11,160 nt of DNA from Spirochaetota bacterium (GCA_029565815.1 JAKQNL010000423.1:1-11160); one strand, 5' to 3'. Counted from the first letter of the stretch, positions 1 to 5,753 are shown. A program made the numbers and translations. Notes: generated from the sequence alone by a model not told the origin.

Positions 1-659
1 TCCTTGGCCGCCTCGGCCCCTGCAAGCCGCGCGCCGTTGGCAGCGGCGTTGGCAGAGCCGTGGCCAGAGCCCAGGGCAGAGCCCAAGACCACCTGAAGCT
101 CTTCGCCGCTAGCCGGGTAATCCACCAACAGTTTGAGCATAAAGCGGTCCAGCTGAGCTTCCGGTAGGCGGAATGTACCTTCGTGTTCCACCGGATTCTG
201 CGTAGCAAGTACCATGAACGGATTGGGCAAAGGCAGGCTGCGGTCGCCCATCGTCACCTGGCGCTCTTCCATGGCCTCCAGAAGCGCAGACTGTACCTTT
301 GCAGGAGCACGGTTTATTTCGTCGCCTAGCACGATATTCGCGAACACCGGACCTTCCCTGGGAACAAAACGGCCGCTAGCCGCATCGTAGAACAAGGTGC
401 CGGTAATATCGCCGGGTAAAAGATCCGGAGTAAACTGTATGCGCCGGTAGGACAGGCCCGTCGCATGGGCAAAGAGCCGCACGGCAAGGGTTTTTGCCAG
501 GCCCGGTACGCCTTCAAGCAGAATATGACCGCCTGCCATGGCTGCGGTAAGTATGCCATCCACCAGATCGCGCTTACCGACCAGCTTATGAGCCATGGAT
601 TCGCGTATGCGTTTGACGGCGTCCGTTGCCGCCTCGCGAGCTGTATCGGCTGCGGCCAT
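1..659 (-). CDS. MoxR-family AAA+ ATPase (partial, C-terminus outside window)
   Basis: This gives 219 residues of a MoxR-type AAA+ ATPase; the rest lies left of the window. MoxR proteins act as chaperone-like ATPases, often beside DUF58 and von Willebrand A proteins, in maturation of metal-dependent or envelope complexes. Visible motifs are Walker A GVPGLAKT (residues 50-57), the family segment [14 protein letters not shown] (75-88), Walker B IVLGDEIN (109-116, D113/E114), sensor 1 LATQNP (151-156) and [10 protein letters not shown] (165-174). The ATG at 659-657 is preceded by GAGGA nine bases upstream, inside the end of the GNAT gene. Its start is 5 bases after the GNAT stop, so the two genes probably share a transcript. 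After DYP (180-182) the protein has an unusual Gly/Ala/Ser-rich stretch (about 193-219) where the family normally has a charged helix. The family call is very secure; the substrate is unknown. Confidence 0.95.
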   Translation of the reverse strand, partial: MAAADTAREAATDAVKRIRESMAHKLVGKRDLVDGILTAAMAGGHILLEGVPGLAKTLAVRLFAHATGLSYRRIQFTPDLLPGDITGTLFYDAASGRFVPREGPVFANIVLGDEINRAPAKVQSALLEAMEERQVTMGDRSLPLPNPFMVLATQNPVEHEGTFRLPEAQLDRFMLKLLVDYPASGEELQVVLGSALGSGHGSANAAANGARLAGAEAAK

Positions 660-664
660 AACTG

Positions 665-1162
665 TCAGTCCTCGCCGCTCGCGGCTTCCGAATGAGCTGC
701 GACCGGGCGGGAGGAAACCGCCCGAACATAAATGTAGTAATCGTTCTCGGCTTCGTAAAAGCCCGGAATATGGCCTATATTCTGGAAGCCGCAGCTTTCA
801 AAGAAACCGTCGGCTATGGACGTTTCCTTCACCTTGGAGGTTTCTATCCGTATCACGGTAAACGCGCCTCGTTCCAAAAGCTGCTGTTCAAGCAGCTCCA
901 CCAGGCGCGGACCGACGGCCTTATTCCGGTAATCCTGGCCAACCACAAAGGTATGGATGTCGTAGGTGTATTCGGTATTGGGCGCACGGTAGAACAGGCA
1001 AAAACCGGCAAGCGTCATGCCGTCACGCAGTTCTATGAGCTCGTAAGGCTGGCCGGGGCGGTCTTTCCAGGCCGCAAGGGTTTCCTTAAGAATGTCCAGC
1101 TCGATGTCCCGGTATGCGCCGGTTTCCAGGGTTAATAGCTCGTACTCTCTCACATTTATCAT
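665..1162 (-). CDS. GNAT-family N-acetyltransferase
   Basis: This is a complete 165-residue GNAT-fold acetyltransferase, which would move an acetyl group from acetyl-CoA to an amine. The acetyl-CoA motif A is seen as FVVGQDYRNKAVGPRLVELL, about residues 72-91. Its pyrophosphate loop reads R-N-K-A-V-G rather than the more usual Q/R-x-x-G-x-G/A. The C-terminal FFESCGF and the following GFYEAENDYYIYVR fit the RimI-like beta-alpha-beta end of the fold. The ATG at 1162-1160 has AAGGA about six bases upstream. It is the first gene of a minus-strand pair with the MoxR ATPase. The substrate cannot be told from sequence. The family is sure and the specificity is not. Confidence 0.88.
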   Translation of the reverse strand: MINVREYELLTLETGAYRDIELDILKETLAAWKDRPGQPYELIELRDGMTLAGFCLFYRAPNTEYTYDIHTFVVGQDYRNKAVGPRLVELLEQQLLERGAFTVIRIETSKVKETSIADGFFESCGFQNIGHIPGFYEAENDYYIYVRAVSSRPVAAHSEAASGED

Positions 1163-1179
1163 GACTGTTCCTTGATATG

Positions 1180-1197
1180 AAGGCCGGCCTTTTTATA
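1180..1197 (-). promoter_or_regulatory. Candidate promoter -10 and palindromic operator for the GNAT-MoxR pair
   Basis: On the minus strand a TATAAA hexamer (1197-1192) sits about 30 bases upstream of the GNAT start. It runs directly into a perfect 12-base palindrome, AAGGCCGGCCTT (1191-1180). That placement puts the palindrome around the expected start of transcription, where a repressor dimer could bind. No good -35 hexamer is visible 16-18 bases upstream (AGTCGG is the best). The promoter is inferred only. Confidence 0.35.
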
Positions 1198-1305
1198 GAC
1201 CTTTAATGCAGATGCCGACTTTCCATCTACCATTCTAGTCCACAAAGCAGCGGACAGACAAGATAAAAGCGCTTGTTTCCACCATGAGCATAGGAGGAAC
1301 ATAGC

Positions 1306-1440
1306 ATGTGCCCCGAAGCTTATGGGCATATTTCGCGCAATATGTTATTATATAAGACTTTAGCGCGCACGCTGTGGGCAAACAAGCTACATGCCGGGAA
1401 GAATCAAGCGCTCTATGCGCCGCGGATGAATTCCCCATAA
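1306..1440 (+). CDS. Candidate small ORF, 44 aa, unknown function
   Basis: This short reading frame starts at ATG 1306 and ends at TAA 1440. A strong AGGAGG ribosome-binding site (1292-1297) lies eight bases before the start, which is the main reason to list it. The product is 44 residues, basic, with no recognisable domain, signal peptide or membrane segment. A candidate promoter (1323-1351) lies inside its 5' half, so gene and promoter may be alternatives. It could be a leader peptide, a remnant, or chance. Confidence 0.3.
   Translation: MCPEAYGHISRNMLLYKTLARTLWANKLHAGKNQALYAPRMNSP
1323..1351 (+). promoter_or_regulatory. Candidate sigma-70-type promoter upstream of the amidohydrolase
   Basis: TGGGCA (1323-1328; four of six matches to TTGACA) and TATTAT (1346-1351) are separated by 17 bases in a local AT-rich patch. 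It would give a leader of about 240 bases before the amidohydrolase region. The remainder of that leader (1441-1601) holds no convincing gene. It does contain an imperfect hairpin, TTTTCGCCG/CGGCCGAAAA with loop GCAAA (1487-1510), without a following T-run. Confidence 0.4.
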
Positions 1441-1610
1441 GCTTCGTGGCACTATGGAAAGAAAGCCGTTTTGCACAAGCTCTTTATTTTCGCCGGCAAA
1501 CGGCCGAAAATGTACACAGAAACGTGGCTCCTTCAAAAGTCAGACGAGTTTTGAAATGAGCTCAAATACCCTGTTTCCTATGATGCGCAGGGGCAAAAAG
1601 GATGGTTCAC

Positions 1611-1703
1611 GTGACGCAGTACAGCTTTGGCAATGCCGACATCGTTTCCAGTTTAGGCATCAGCGCTCGGCACGCTGGGTGTTTCCGGAACCAAGCTATC
1701 TAA
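1611..1703 (+). pseudogene. N-terminal fragment of the amidohydrolase in a shifted frame
   Basis: A GTG at 1611 with AAGGA eight bases upstream opens a frame reading VTQYSFGNADIVSSLGISA. This resembles the usual amidohydrolase N-terminus, a short beta-strand ending in GNADIV. An alternative ATG at 1602 lies too close to the Shine-Dalgarno sequence. The frame stops at TAA 1701-1703. The main amidohydrolase frame is open only from 1657, after a TAG at 1654-1656. Moving between the two frames needs removal of one base (net +1) between 1657 and 1700, for example one G of the GGG at 1677-1679. I read this as the true start of the downstream enzyme, separated by a frameshift or a sequencing error. 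Confidence 0.55.
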
Positions 1704-1782
1704 GCGTAGCGCAGGCGGACCGGCTTTTGACCTCAAAGGTTCGTCATTCGTTTACCCGGCACTCATCAACGTCCACGACCAC

Positions 1783-2835
1783 ATGAACGGAAACTACCTG
1801 CCGCGCGTAGGTCCAAAAGGCGATAACTACTACGTGAACTGGTCGTACTGGGACGCGGACCTGAAATCGTCCCCGGTGTACGAAGAACGAGCAAACCTGA
1901 ACGCGGAACAACGATACGACCTGTCGGCATACAAAAACCTGTTTTCCGGCGTTGCGACGGTAAACGACCACTTTCCCCACGACCTGAACGACAAACACAT
2001 ACCCAGGCTGCCCATACGGGTCATCCAGGAATACACCCTGGCCCACGAATGCTCGTCCTTCGAACTAAAATGGGGCGACGGGATAGAGATCGAGCATGCG
2101 CGAGCGGTGGAAAAAAACTGGCCGTTCATCACTCACCTGGAAGAAGGTTACGATGCCGAATCCCGCGATGGCGTAGCGATTCTGGAGCGGCTCAAATGCC
2201 TGGACGAGCACGATCTGTTCATCCACTGCATAGGCTTTAGCGACGAGGACATAGCAAAAACCGCGAAAGCCGGCGCATCCATCTCCTGGTGCCCGGGCTC
2301 AAACTTTTTTATGTTCAATGCTACCTGCAAGATACGCAAAATCCTCAAAGCGGGCATCAACGTAAGCATAGGCACCGACTCGACCCACACCGGCTCGGTA
2401 AACCTATTGGAAGAAATGCGCTACGCCCGGAAAATGTACCAGGCCATGTATAACGAAGATTTAAGCCCAAAGCAGATATTCTCCATGGTTACGGCGAATC
2501 CGGCCAAGGCATTCCGCATGCAGGACCGCGTTGGAGACCTGTTGCCGGGCATGAGCGCGGACATTCTCATTGCAAAGGCAAAACACGCCGACCCGTACGA
2601 AAACCTGGTAGCCATGAATATGGAAGACATCGAGTTCCTGTCGGTAGCCGGAACGCCGGTCCTTGCCGACCGCCGCTTTGCGGAAGCTTTGCCCGAAAAC
2701 GGAGCAGGATACGAGGAAGTGCGTATGGGCGGCAGACAGGTTTTGGTAAAAGGAAAGCCTGTGAGCCTGTATAAAGCCGTAAGGAAAGCGCTGGGCTTTA
2801 AGAAAAAGCTTGAGTATTTGCCCTTCGACTGCTAA
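1783..2835 (+). CDS. Metal-dependent amidohydrolase / chlorohydrolase-like (SsnA/TrzA type), N-terminus out of frame
   Basis: This is a 350-residue frame for a subtype III amidohydrolase, a family that hydrolyses or deaminates C-N or C-Cl bonds of heterocycles. The metal-binding HxH motif VHDH lies directly before the first ATG (codons 1771-1782), in the same open frame. The ATG at 1783 is therefore not the real start. Other metal and catalytic residues are H118 and E120 in THLEEG, H148 in IHC, and D199 in IGTDSTHTG. The C-terminal part carries the usual MVTANPAKAF and GDLLPGMSADILI segments that return to the small beta-sandwich. No ATG, GTG or TTG is available in frame between the stop at 1654 and 1783. 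The matching N-terminus lies in another frame at 1611. The gene may be broken, or the sequence may carry one extra base. The family is secure; the substrate is unknown. Confidence 0.85.
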   Translation: MNGNYLPRVGPKGDNYYVNWSYWDADLKSSPVYEERANLNAEQRYDLSAYKNLFSGVATVNDHFPHDLNDKHIPRLPIRVIQEYTLAHECSSFELKWGDGIEIEHARAVEKNWPFITHLEEGYDAESRDGVAILERLKCLDEHDLFIHCIGFSDEDIAKTAKAGASISWCPGSNFFMFNATCKIRKILKAGINVSIGTDSTHTGSVNLLEEMRYARKMYQAMYNEDLSPKQIFSMVTANPAKAFRMQDRVGDLLPGMSADILIAKAKHADPYENLVAMNMEDIEFLSVAGTPVLADRRFAEALPENGAGYEEVRMGGRQVLVKGKPVSLYKAVRKALGFKKKLEYLPFDC

Positions 2836-2844
2836 CTGATGCCT

Positions 2845-2879
2845 GCCGGAAAAGCTTCTTGCAAAAATGCTATTCCGGC
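2845..2879 (+). other. Inverted repeat after the amidohydrolase
   Basis: GCCGGAA (2845-2851) and TTCCGGC (2873-2879) are perfect complements around a 21-base loop, starting ten bases after the amidohydrolase stop. It could act as a 3' end or processing hairpin. There is no T-run, so an intrinsic terminator is doubtful. Confidence 0.3.
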
Positions 2880-2903
2880 GTAGCGTAGCGGCAAAGGATG
2901 TAC

Positions 2904-2909
2904 TATACT
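2904..2909 (+). promoter_or_regulatory. Candidate -10 element for the cyclic-nucleotide-binding operon
   Basis: TATACT at 2904-2909 matches the -10 consensus at five of six positions. It lies about 95 bases before the next start codon, just ahead of the hairpin array at 2921-2980. The hexamer 17 bases upstream (TAGCGT) is a poor -35, so the promoter would need an activator or is weak. Confidence 0.35.
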
Positions 2910-2920
2910 GGGTAAGGCCT

Positions 2921-2981
2921 GTACGGCTTGACCGTACGGGCTGCCCGTGAGGGCTGCCCGTAAGGGCTGCCCGTAAGGGCT
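2921..2981 (+). repeat. Leader with four hairpins, three from a 13-base tandem repeat with GNRA loops
   Basis: A GTACGG/CCGTAC stem with loop CTTGA (2921-2937) is followed by three tandem copies of GGGCTGCCCGTRA (2938-2976) and a partial fourth. In RNA each repeat junction folds as GCCC-loop-GGGC: 2943-2954 (loop GUGA), 2956-2967 (GUAA) and 2969-2980 (GUAA). These are GNRA tetraloops, and the hairpins are separated by a single U. The array lies between the presumed promoter and the ribosome-binding site GAGGGGAG (2994-3001) of the next gene. The repeats are seen directly; a role in mRNA stability or protein binding is inferred. Confidence 0.7.
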
Positions 2982-3004
2982 AAGGACCCAACCGAGGGGA
3001 GACG

Positions 3005-4069
3005 ATGCCAAAAGTAGGCTTGTACCGCGCCAATTCAGTCATCTACTTCCAAGGCGATTTGGGTGATAAAATATTTGTACTCCAGCGCGGACGGGTAAGC
3101 CTCAACTACTCGGATATAGAAACCGGCAAGGACATACGGGAAGTCATCCAGACCGGAGAATTCTTCGGCGTTAAAAGCGCCCTTGGCCGTTACCCGCGGG
3201 AAGAAAACGCCGTCGTGCTGGAAGACGCGTCGGTGCTGGTTTTCACCGTGCCCGAATACGAAGAATTTGCCGCAAAGAACATACGCATCATACTAAAAAT
3301 GCTCAAGGTATTTTCCAACCAGCTGAGGCGGGTCCACCGGCAGGTGGAAAACCTTATGGAAAACTCCCAGTCCGTAAACCCGGAAACCGGACTATTCAAA
3401 ACCGGCGAATACTATCTGCGAAACCGCATGTACTCCCAGGCAAAATATGTTATGGGACGATACCTCACCTACTATCCTGCCGGACGCATGGCGGAACAAG
3501 CCGGCCGATACCTGGAAGCCGCGGAAACGGCCCTCATGCGCTACGGCGATGGCAAAGGACCAGCTCCGCTTGCCGGCAGCCCTATCCGTAAGAACAGCCA
3601 AAAATCGGAAACGCAAGAGGACGAAGCCCCGGCCAAGGCTCCCAGCGTACCAGCATCCGCGCAAAAACCTACACGCGACGACGGCGACTACGCAAAAGAC
3701 TATTACAACGCGGTAAGCTTATTCTCCCAAGGCAAGTTCCAGGAAGCGCTCAAAGGCTTTAAGGCTATCATCGAAGCAAACGCGGATCCGGAATACTCCA
3801 GCAAATCGCTATTTGACCTGGGGCGCTGCCTGTTTGCCTTGTCCCAGTGGGACTTGTCCATCCAGCATTTTACCCGCATCATACAAACCACACCCAAGCA
3901 CCCGGACATAGCCGACATGCTGTACATCATGGGCCAGGCTTGGGAGAAAAAAGGCGACGCCGAAAAGGCGAAAGGCTTTTTCAAGAAAGTGCTTACCATG
4001 ACCGGCGACGATGATTCAAGCGCGCGCATCAAGGCAAAAAAAGCGCTTAACGCAATGGGAGGAGCCTAA
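3005..4069 (+). CDS. Cyclic-nucleotide-binding-domain protein with TPR repeats
   Basis: This 354-residue protein has an N-terminal cNMP-binding/Crp-type beta-barrel (about 5-105). A helical bridge follows, then a TPR-like unit (about 130-178). Next comes a Pro/Ala/Lys/Glu-rich, probably disordered linker (about 185-227) and at least two C-terminal TPR units (about 229-335). The C-terminal part resembles the periplasmic YbgF/CpoB-type TPR, but no signal peptide is present, so the protein is probably cytosolic. The phosphate-binding cassette is degenerate: GEFFGVKSALGRYPREENAV (51-70) lacks the FGE...R-S/T-A signature. Canonical cAMP binding is therefore unlikely. The start has a strong GAGGGGAG site. 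The next gene follows after two bases, indicating an operon and probably a joint function in which this protein is a scaffold or partner of the Crp-like protein. Confidence 0.88.
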   Translation: MPKVGLYRANSVIYFQGDLGDKIFVLQRGRVSLNYSDIETGKDIREVIQTGEFFGVKSALGRYPREENAVVLEDASVLVFTVPEYEEFAAKNIRIILKMLKVFSNQLRRVHRQVENLMENSQSVNPETGLFKTGEYYLRNRMYSQAKYVMGRYLTYYPAGRMAEQAGRYLEAAETALMRYGDGKGPAPLAGSPIRKNSQKSETQEDEAPAKAPSVPASAQKPTRDDGDYAKDYYNAVSLFSQGKFQEALKGFKAIIEANADPEYSSKSLFDLGRCLFALSQWDLSIQHFTRIIQTTPKHPDIADMLYIMGQAWEKKGDAEKAKGFFKKVLTMTGDDDSSARIKAKKALNAMGGA

Positions 4070-4071
4070 CC

Positions 4072-4713
4072 GTGTCGGACCTGGCAGCCTTCAGCCGATT
4101 TGCCCGCACATTCCAGAGCGGCGAGATAATCTTCTCCGAATACGAACCCGGCGACAGCTTCTACCTCATCCAAGCAGGCCGCGTCCGCATTACCAAAATC
4201 GTAGGCGAGATAGAAAAAAATATAGACATCCTTCAGCCGCCGGAAATATTCGGCGAAATGGCCATACTTGAAGGCGCGCCGCGATCGGCAACGGCCATAG
4301 CCATGGACACCGTAAAAGTACTGGAATTCAACCGCGCCAATTTCGAGATACTCATGATGGGCAACCCGCAAATTGCCCTGCGTCTATTACGCCTGTTTGC
4401 AAAGCGCATTTACGACCAAAAGCGCCGCTTCATGATACTGACCCTGGAAGACCCCCAGGCAAAAGTAGCGGATGTGTTTCTCATGCTGTTTGAGACGCAA
4501 GGCGCGCAGGCCGGTGAACAAGACGGCGATCGGCGTGAAATAAAAGCAACCGTCGACGATGTTGCGCACTGGGCTGGCATGACCGTAGCCGAGGCCCAGA
4601 ACATCCTGGGCCATTTTTCCAACCAGCGCCGCGTGGAGCTGTACCAAGATAGAATTGTGGTAAAAAACATCAATGATTTTACCCGATTTGTTAATTCACG
4701 TCGCAAAAAGTAG
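4072..4713 (+). CDS. Crp/Fnr-family transcriptional regulator
   Basis: This is a 213-residue regulator starting at GTG 4072. GGAGG lies nine bases upstream, within the last codons of the previous gene. Residues about 8-110 form the cNMP-binding barrel with an intact phosphate-binding cassette, FGEMAILEGAPRSATA (60-75). Its E62, R71 and S72 are where cAMP-type ligands are held in the family. A dimerisation helix follows (about 100-125), then a winged helix-turn-helix (about 158-203). The recognition segment TVAEAQNILGHFSNQ lacks the R-E-x-x-x-R seen in classical Crp/Fnr, so the target site is likely different. No Fnr-type cysteine cluster is present; it has no Cys at all. Regulation by a cyclic nucleotide is likely but not shown. 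Confidence 0.9.
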   Translation: MSDLAAFSRFARTFQSGEIIFSEYEPGDSFYLIQAGRVRITKIVGEIEKNIDILQPPEIFGEMAILEGAPRSATAIAMDTVKVLEFNRANFEILMMGNPQIALRLLRLFAKRIYDQKRRFMILTLEDPQAKVADVFLMLFETQGAQAGEQDGDRREIKATVDDVAHWAGMTVAEAQNILGHFSNQRRVELYQDRIVVKNINDFTRFVNSRRKK

Positions 4714-4762
4714 CTAGTGCAAGGCATTTGGCAAAAATCCACTCCGTTTGTAGCCACTACAA

Positions 4763-4788
4763 GCCTCTTGCGGAAAGAGAGGCCTTTT
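4763..4788 (+). terminator. Intrinsic terminator of the cNMP-binding operon
   Basis: GCCTCT (4763-4768) and AGAGGC (4778-4783) form a six-base stem with a nine-base loop, followed by CTTTT. It lies 50 bases after the Crp-like gene and before the tRNA. The T-run is short, so it may be leaky. Confidence 0.6.
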
Positions 4789-4797
4789 GGGTATATT
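4768..4797 (+). promoter_or_regulatory. Candidate tRNA promoter
   Basis: TTGCGG (4768-4773) and TATATT (4792-4797; five of six matches) are spaced 18 bases apart and end about 10 bases before the tRNA. The -35 lies in the loop of the preceding terminator hairpin, so read-through and initiation could interfere. Confidence 0.45.
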
Positions 4798-4807
4798 CCC
4801 CAAGCAC

Positions 4808-4880
4808 GCCGAAATAGCTCACTTGGCAGAGCGGCGCACTCGTAATGCGCAGGTATCGGGTTCGATTCCCGATTTCGGCT
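4808..4880 (+). tRNA. tRNA-Thr (anticodon CGT)
   Basis: This is a complete cloverleaf of 73 bases. The acceptor stem is GCCGAAA/TTTCGGC (4808-4814 with 4873-4879) and the D stem is GCTC/GAGC. The anticodon stem is GCGCA/TGCGC with loop CTCGTAA, so the anticodon is CGT at 4841-4843. The T stem is TCGGG/CCCGA with loop TTCGATT. The discriminator base is T4880, followed by ACA, so the CCA end is not encoded and must be added by the CCA-adding enzyme. It reads ACG codons. The last 18 bases also occur inverted at 4921-4938, and a longer 3' segment is directly repeated at 5107-5128. Confidence 0.96.
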
Positions 4881-4886
4881 ACATCA

Positions 4887-4915
4887 AAGCGCGGCCTCCT
4901 TGGTCGCGCTTTTTT
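4887..4915 (+). terminator. Intrinsic terminator of tRNA-Thr
   Basis: AAGCGCGGCC (4887-4896) pairs with GGTCGCGCTT (4902-4911), ten pairs with one G-T wobble, around loop TCCTT. A run of six T (4910-4915) follows. It is a strong terminator six bases after the tRNA. Confidence 0.85.
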
Positions 4916-4920
4916 ATTGG

Positions 4921-5123
4921 AGCCGAAATCGGGAATCGTTTTACAGCCCGCGCGAGCGGGCACGATAATTTCTTCCATGCTAATTCGCGTATGGCGCGAC
5001 ACCGGAGCGAGCGCGCCGCGTATGCGGCGAAAAGGCGCCACGGAAGGCGCCGACAGCGAGCGGAGGCGGCCCGAAAGCCCGAGACACGAAGTCGAGGGCT
5101 GTAGGGGATTCCCGATTTCGGCT
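4921..5123. repeat. MITE/REP-like inverted-repeat element with tRNA-derived ends
   Basis: This is a 203-base, GC-rich, non-coding element. Its ends are perfect 17-base inverted repeats: AGCCGAAATCGGGAATC at 4921-4937, and the complement at 5107-5123. A second inverted pair lies inside: TACAGCCC (4942-4949) and GGGCTGTA (5096-5103). The interior holds several hairpins. These are GCCCGC-GCGA-GCGGGC (4946-4961, GNRA loop), CGCCGC-GTAT-GCGGCG (5014-5029) and GGCGCC/GGCGCC with a six-base loop (5034-5051). A further stem, AGCCCGAGAC/GTCGAGGGCT (5076-5100), has two adjacent G-A mismatches. The ends equal the T-arm and acceptor 3' half of the neighbouring tRNA-Thr. There is no convincing protein. 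It could be a mobile non-autonomous repeat, a degraded integration remnant, or a structured RNA. Confidence 0.7.
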
Positions 5124-5128
5124 ACATC
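5107..5128 (+). repeat. Second copy of the tRNA-Thr 3' end (att-like direct repeat)
   Basis: These 22 bases are identical to 4864-4885, the end of the tRNA plus five following bases, and begin 243 bases downstream of the first copy. A related terminator hairpin follows both copies, so the duplicated unit is the tRNA 3' end plus terminator. Such pairs are typical of tRNA-targeted integration sites, but the enclosed 243 bases carry no integrase. Confidence 0.8.
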
Positions 5129-5129
5129 T

Positions 5130-5159
5130 AAACGCGATCCTTTTGGGTCGCGTTTTTTT
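5130..5159 (+). terminator. Intrinsic terminator, divergent copy of the tRNA terminator
   Basis: AAACGCGATCC (5130-5140) pairs with GGGTCGCGTTT (5145-5155), one wobble, around loop TTTT. It is followed by a run of seven T that reaches the stop codon of the opposing DUF4256 gene. It also shields that gene from rightward transcription. Confidence 0.8.
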
Positions 5160-5706
5160 ATACACGAACCATGCAGCGGAAGCCGCGGGCTGCGTAGTAT
5201 GATTCGGCGCTATTGTGGTATACAAACACGCGGCCATAGCGCCGGTCGCCAAAGATTGCGCCACCCAGTGCACGAACATCCGTAGGGGTACGGAGCCAGC
5301 TGGAGGTTTTTGTATCAACAGGCTCTAGAGCCTGCAGCCTGTGGTACCACTCCTCGTTGAGTAATTCTGCGCCTACGCTGGCTGCCGCTTCTAGCGCACT
5401 GTTTGCGGGCTTTGCGCTTTTGCGCGCATCGAGGGCTGGCTTGTCGTAACAAAAACTTCGCCTGCCCGCGGGGCTTTCTGCCGAACAGTCGCAGAACACC
5501 AGCTGTCCGCCCGGCTCATCTATCGCTATGACATCCGGCTGGCCGCCGCTTTCTTCCATATATACCAACGCAGCACGCTTTTCCGGCTGTAGCGCCAGCC
5601 GCTGTAATACATAATCCCACATAATGCCCTTGTGTCTGTGCATAGACGTTTCGAAACGCTGCTGCAATACAGCAAGCAATTTTTGGTCTGTAGCTGTGTG
5701 TTCCAT
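5158..5706 (-). CDS. DUF4256 domain-containing protein
   Basis: This complete 182-residue protein matches the DUF4256 family over its whole length. Recognisable blocks are RFETSMHRHKGIMWDYV (about 17-33), GGQPDVIAID, FCDCSAESPAGRRSFCYD, a middle helix, NEEWYHRLQ, DTKTSSWLRTP, ALGGAIFGDRRYGRVFVYHN and the C-terminal SYYAARGFR. The function of the family is unknown. The conserved DCSAESP and DRRY segments suggest a small enzyme, but this is a guess. ATG 5706-5704 has AGGGGG seven bases upstream. The stop codon overlaps the T-run of a converging terminator. It stands alone, divergent from the lipoprotein gene. Confidence 0.9.
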   Translation of the reverse strand: MEHTATDQKLLAVLQQRFETSMHRHKGIMWDYVLQRLALQPEKRAALVYMEESGGQPDVIAIDEPGGQLVFCDCSAESPAGRRSFCYDKPALDARKSAKPANSALEAAASVGAELLNEEWYHRLQALEPVDTKTSSWLRTPTDVRALGGAIFGDRRYGRVFVYHNSAESYYAARGFRCMVRV

Positions 5707-5724
5707 GGGATTCCCCCTACCATA

Positions 5725-5753
5725 AACATACCGCTACTGATATTTCAGTGCAA
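5725..5753 (-). promoter_or_regulatory. Candidate promoter of the DUF4256 gene with an inverted repeat in its spacer
   Basis: On the minus strand TTGCAC (5753-5748) and TATGTT (5730-5725) are 17 bases apart, about 19 bases before the start codon. The spacer and -35 edge contain the inverted repeat ACTGA-TATT-TCAGT (5736-5749), a plausible operator. Confidence 0.45.

Noticed and set aside
692..1135. Long plus-strand open frame of 147 codons opposite the acetyltransferase
   Set aside because: The minus frame has clear GNAT motifs and a good ribosome-binding site; the plus frame is its shadow.
1454..1786. Plus-strand open frame before the amidohydrolase
   Set aside because: It has no ribosome-binding site and a low-complexity end (Thr/Ser/His), and it runs across the amidohydrolase N-terminal fragment in a third frame.
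2938..2981. Riboswitch or CRISPR-like repeat in the leader
   Set aside because: The 13-base units have no spacers, and I can match the fold to no known riboswitch. It is left as a hairpin array.
4863..5128. Possible CRISPR array or integron attC site, because of the repeated blocks
   Set aside because: There are only three copies in mixed orientation, no regular spacers, and no cas or integrase genes. The repeats are explained by the tRNA end.
4787..5285. Overlapping open frames through the tRNA and the inverted-repeat element
   Set aside because: They run through a tRNA and terminators. Their residues are Arg/Ala/Gly-rich as expected from GC-rich non-coding DNA.
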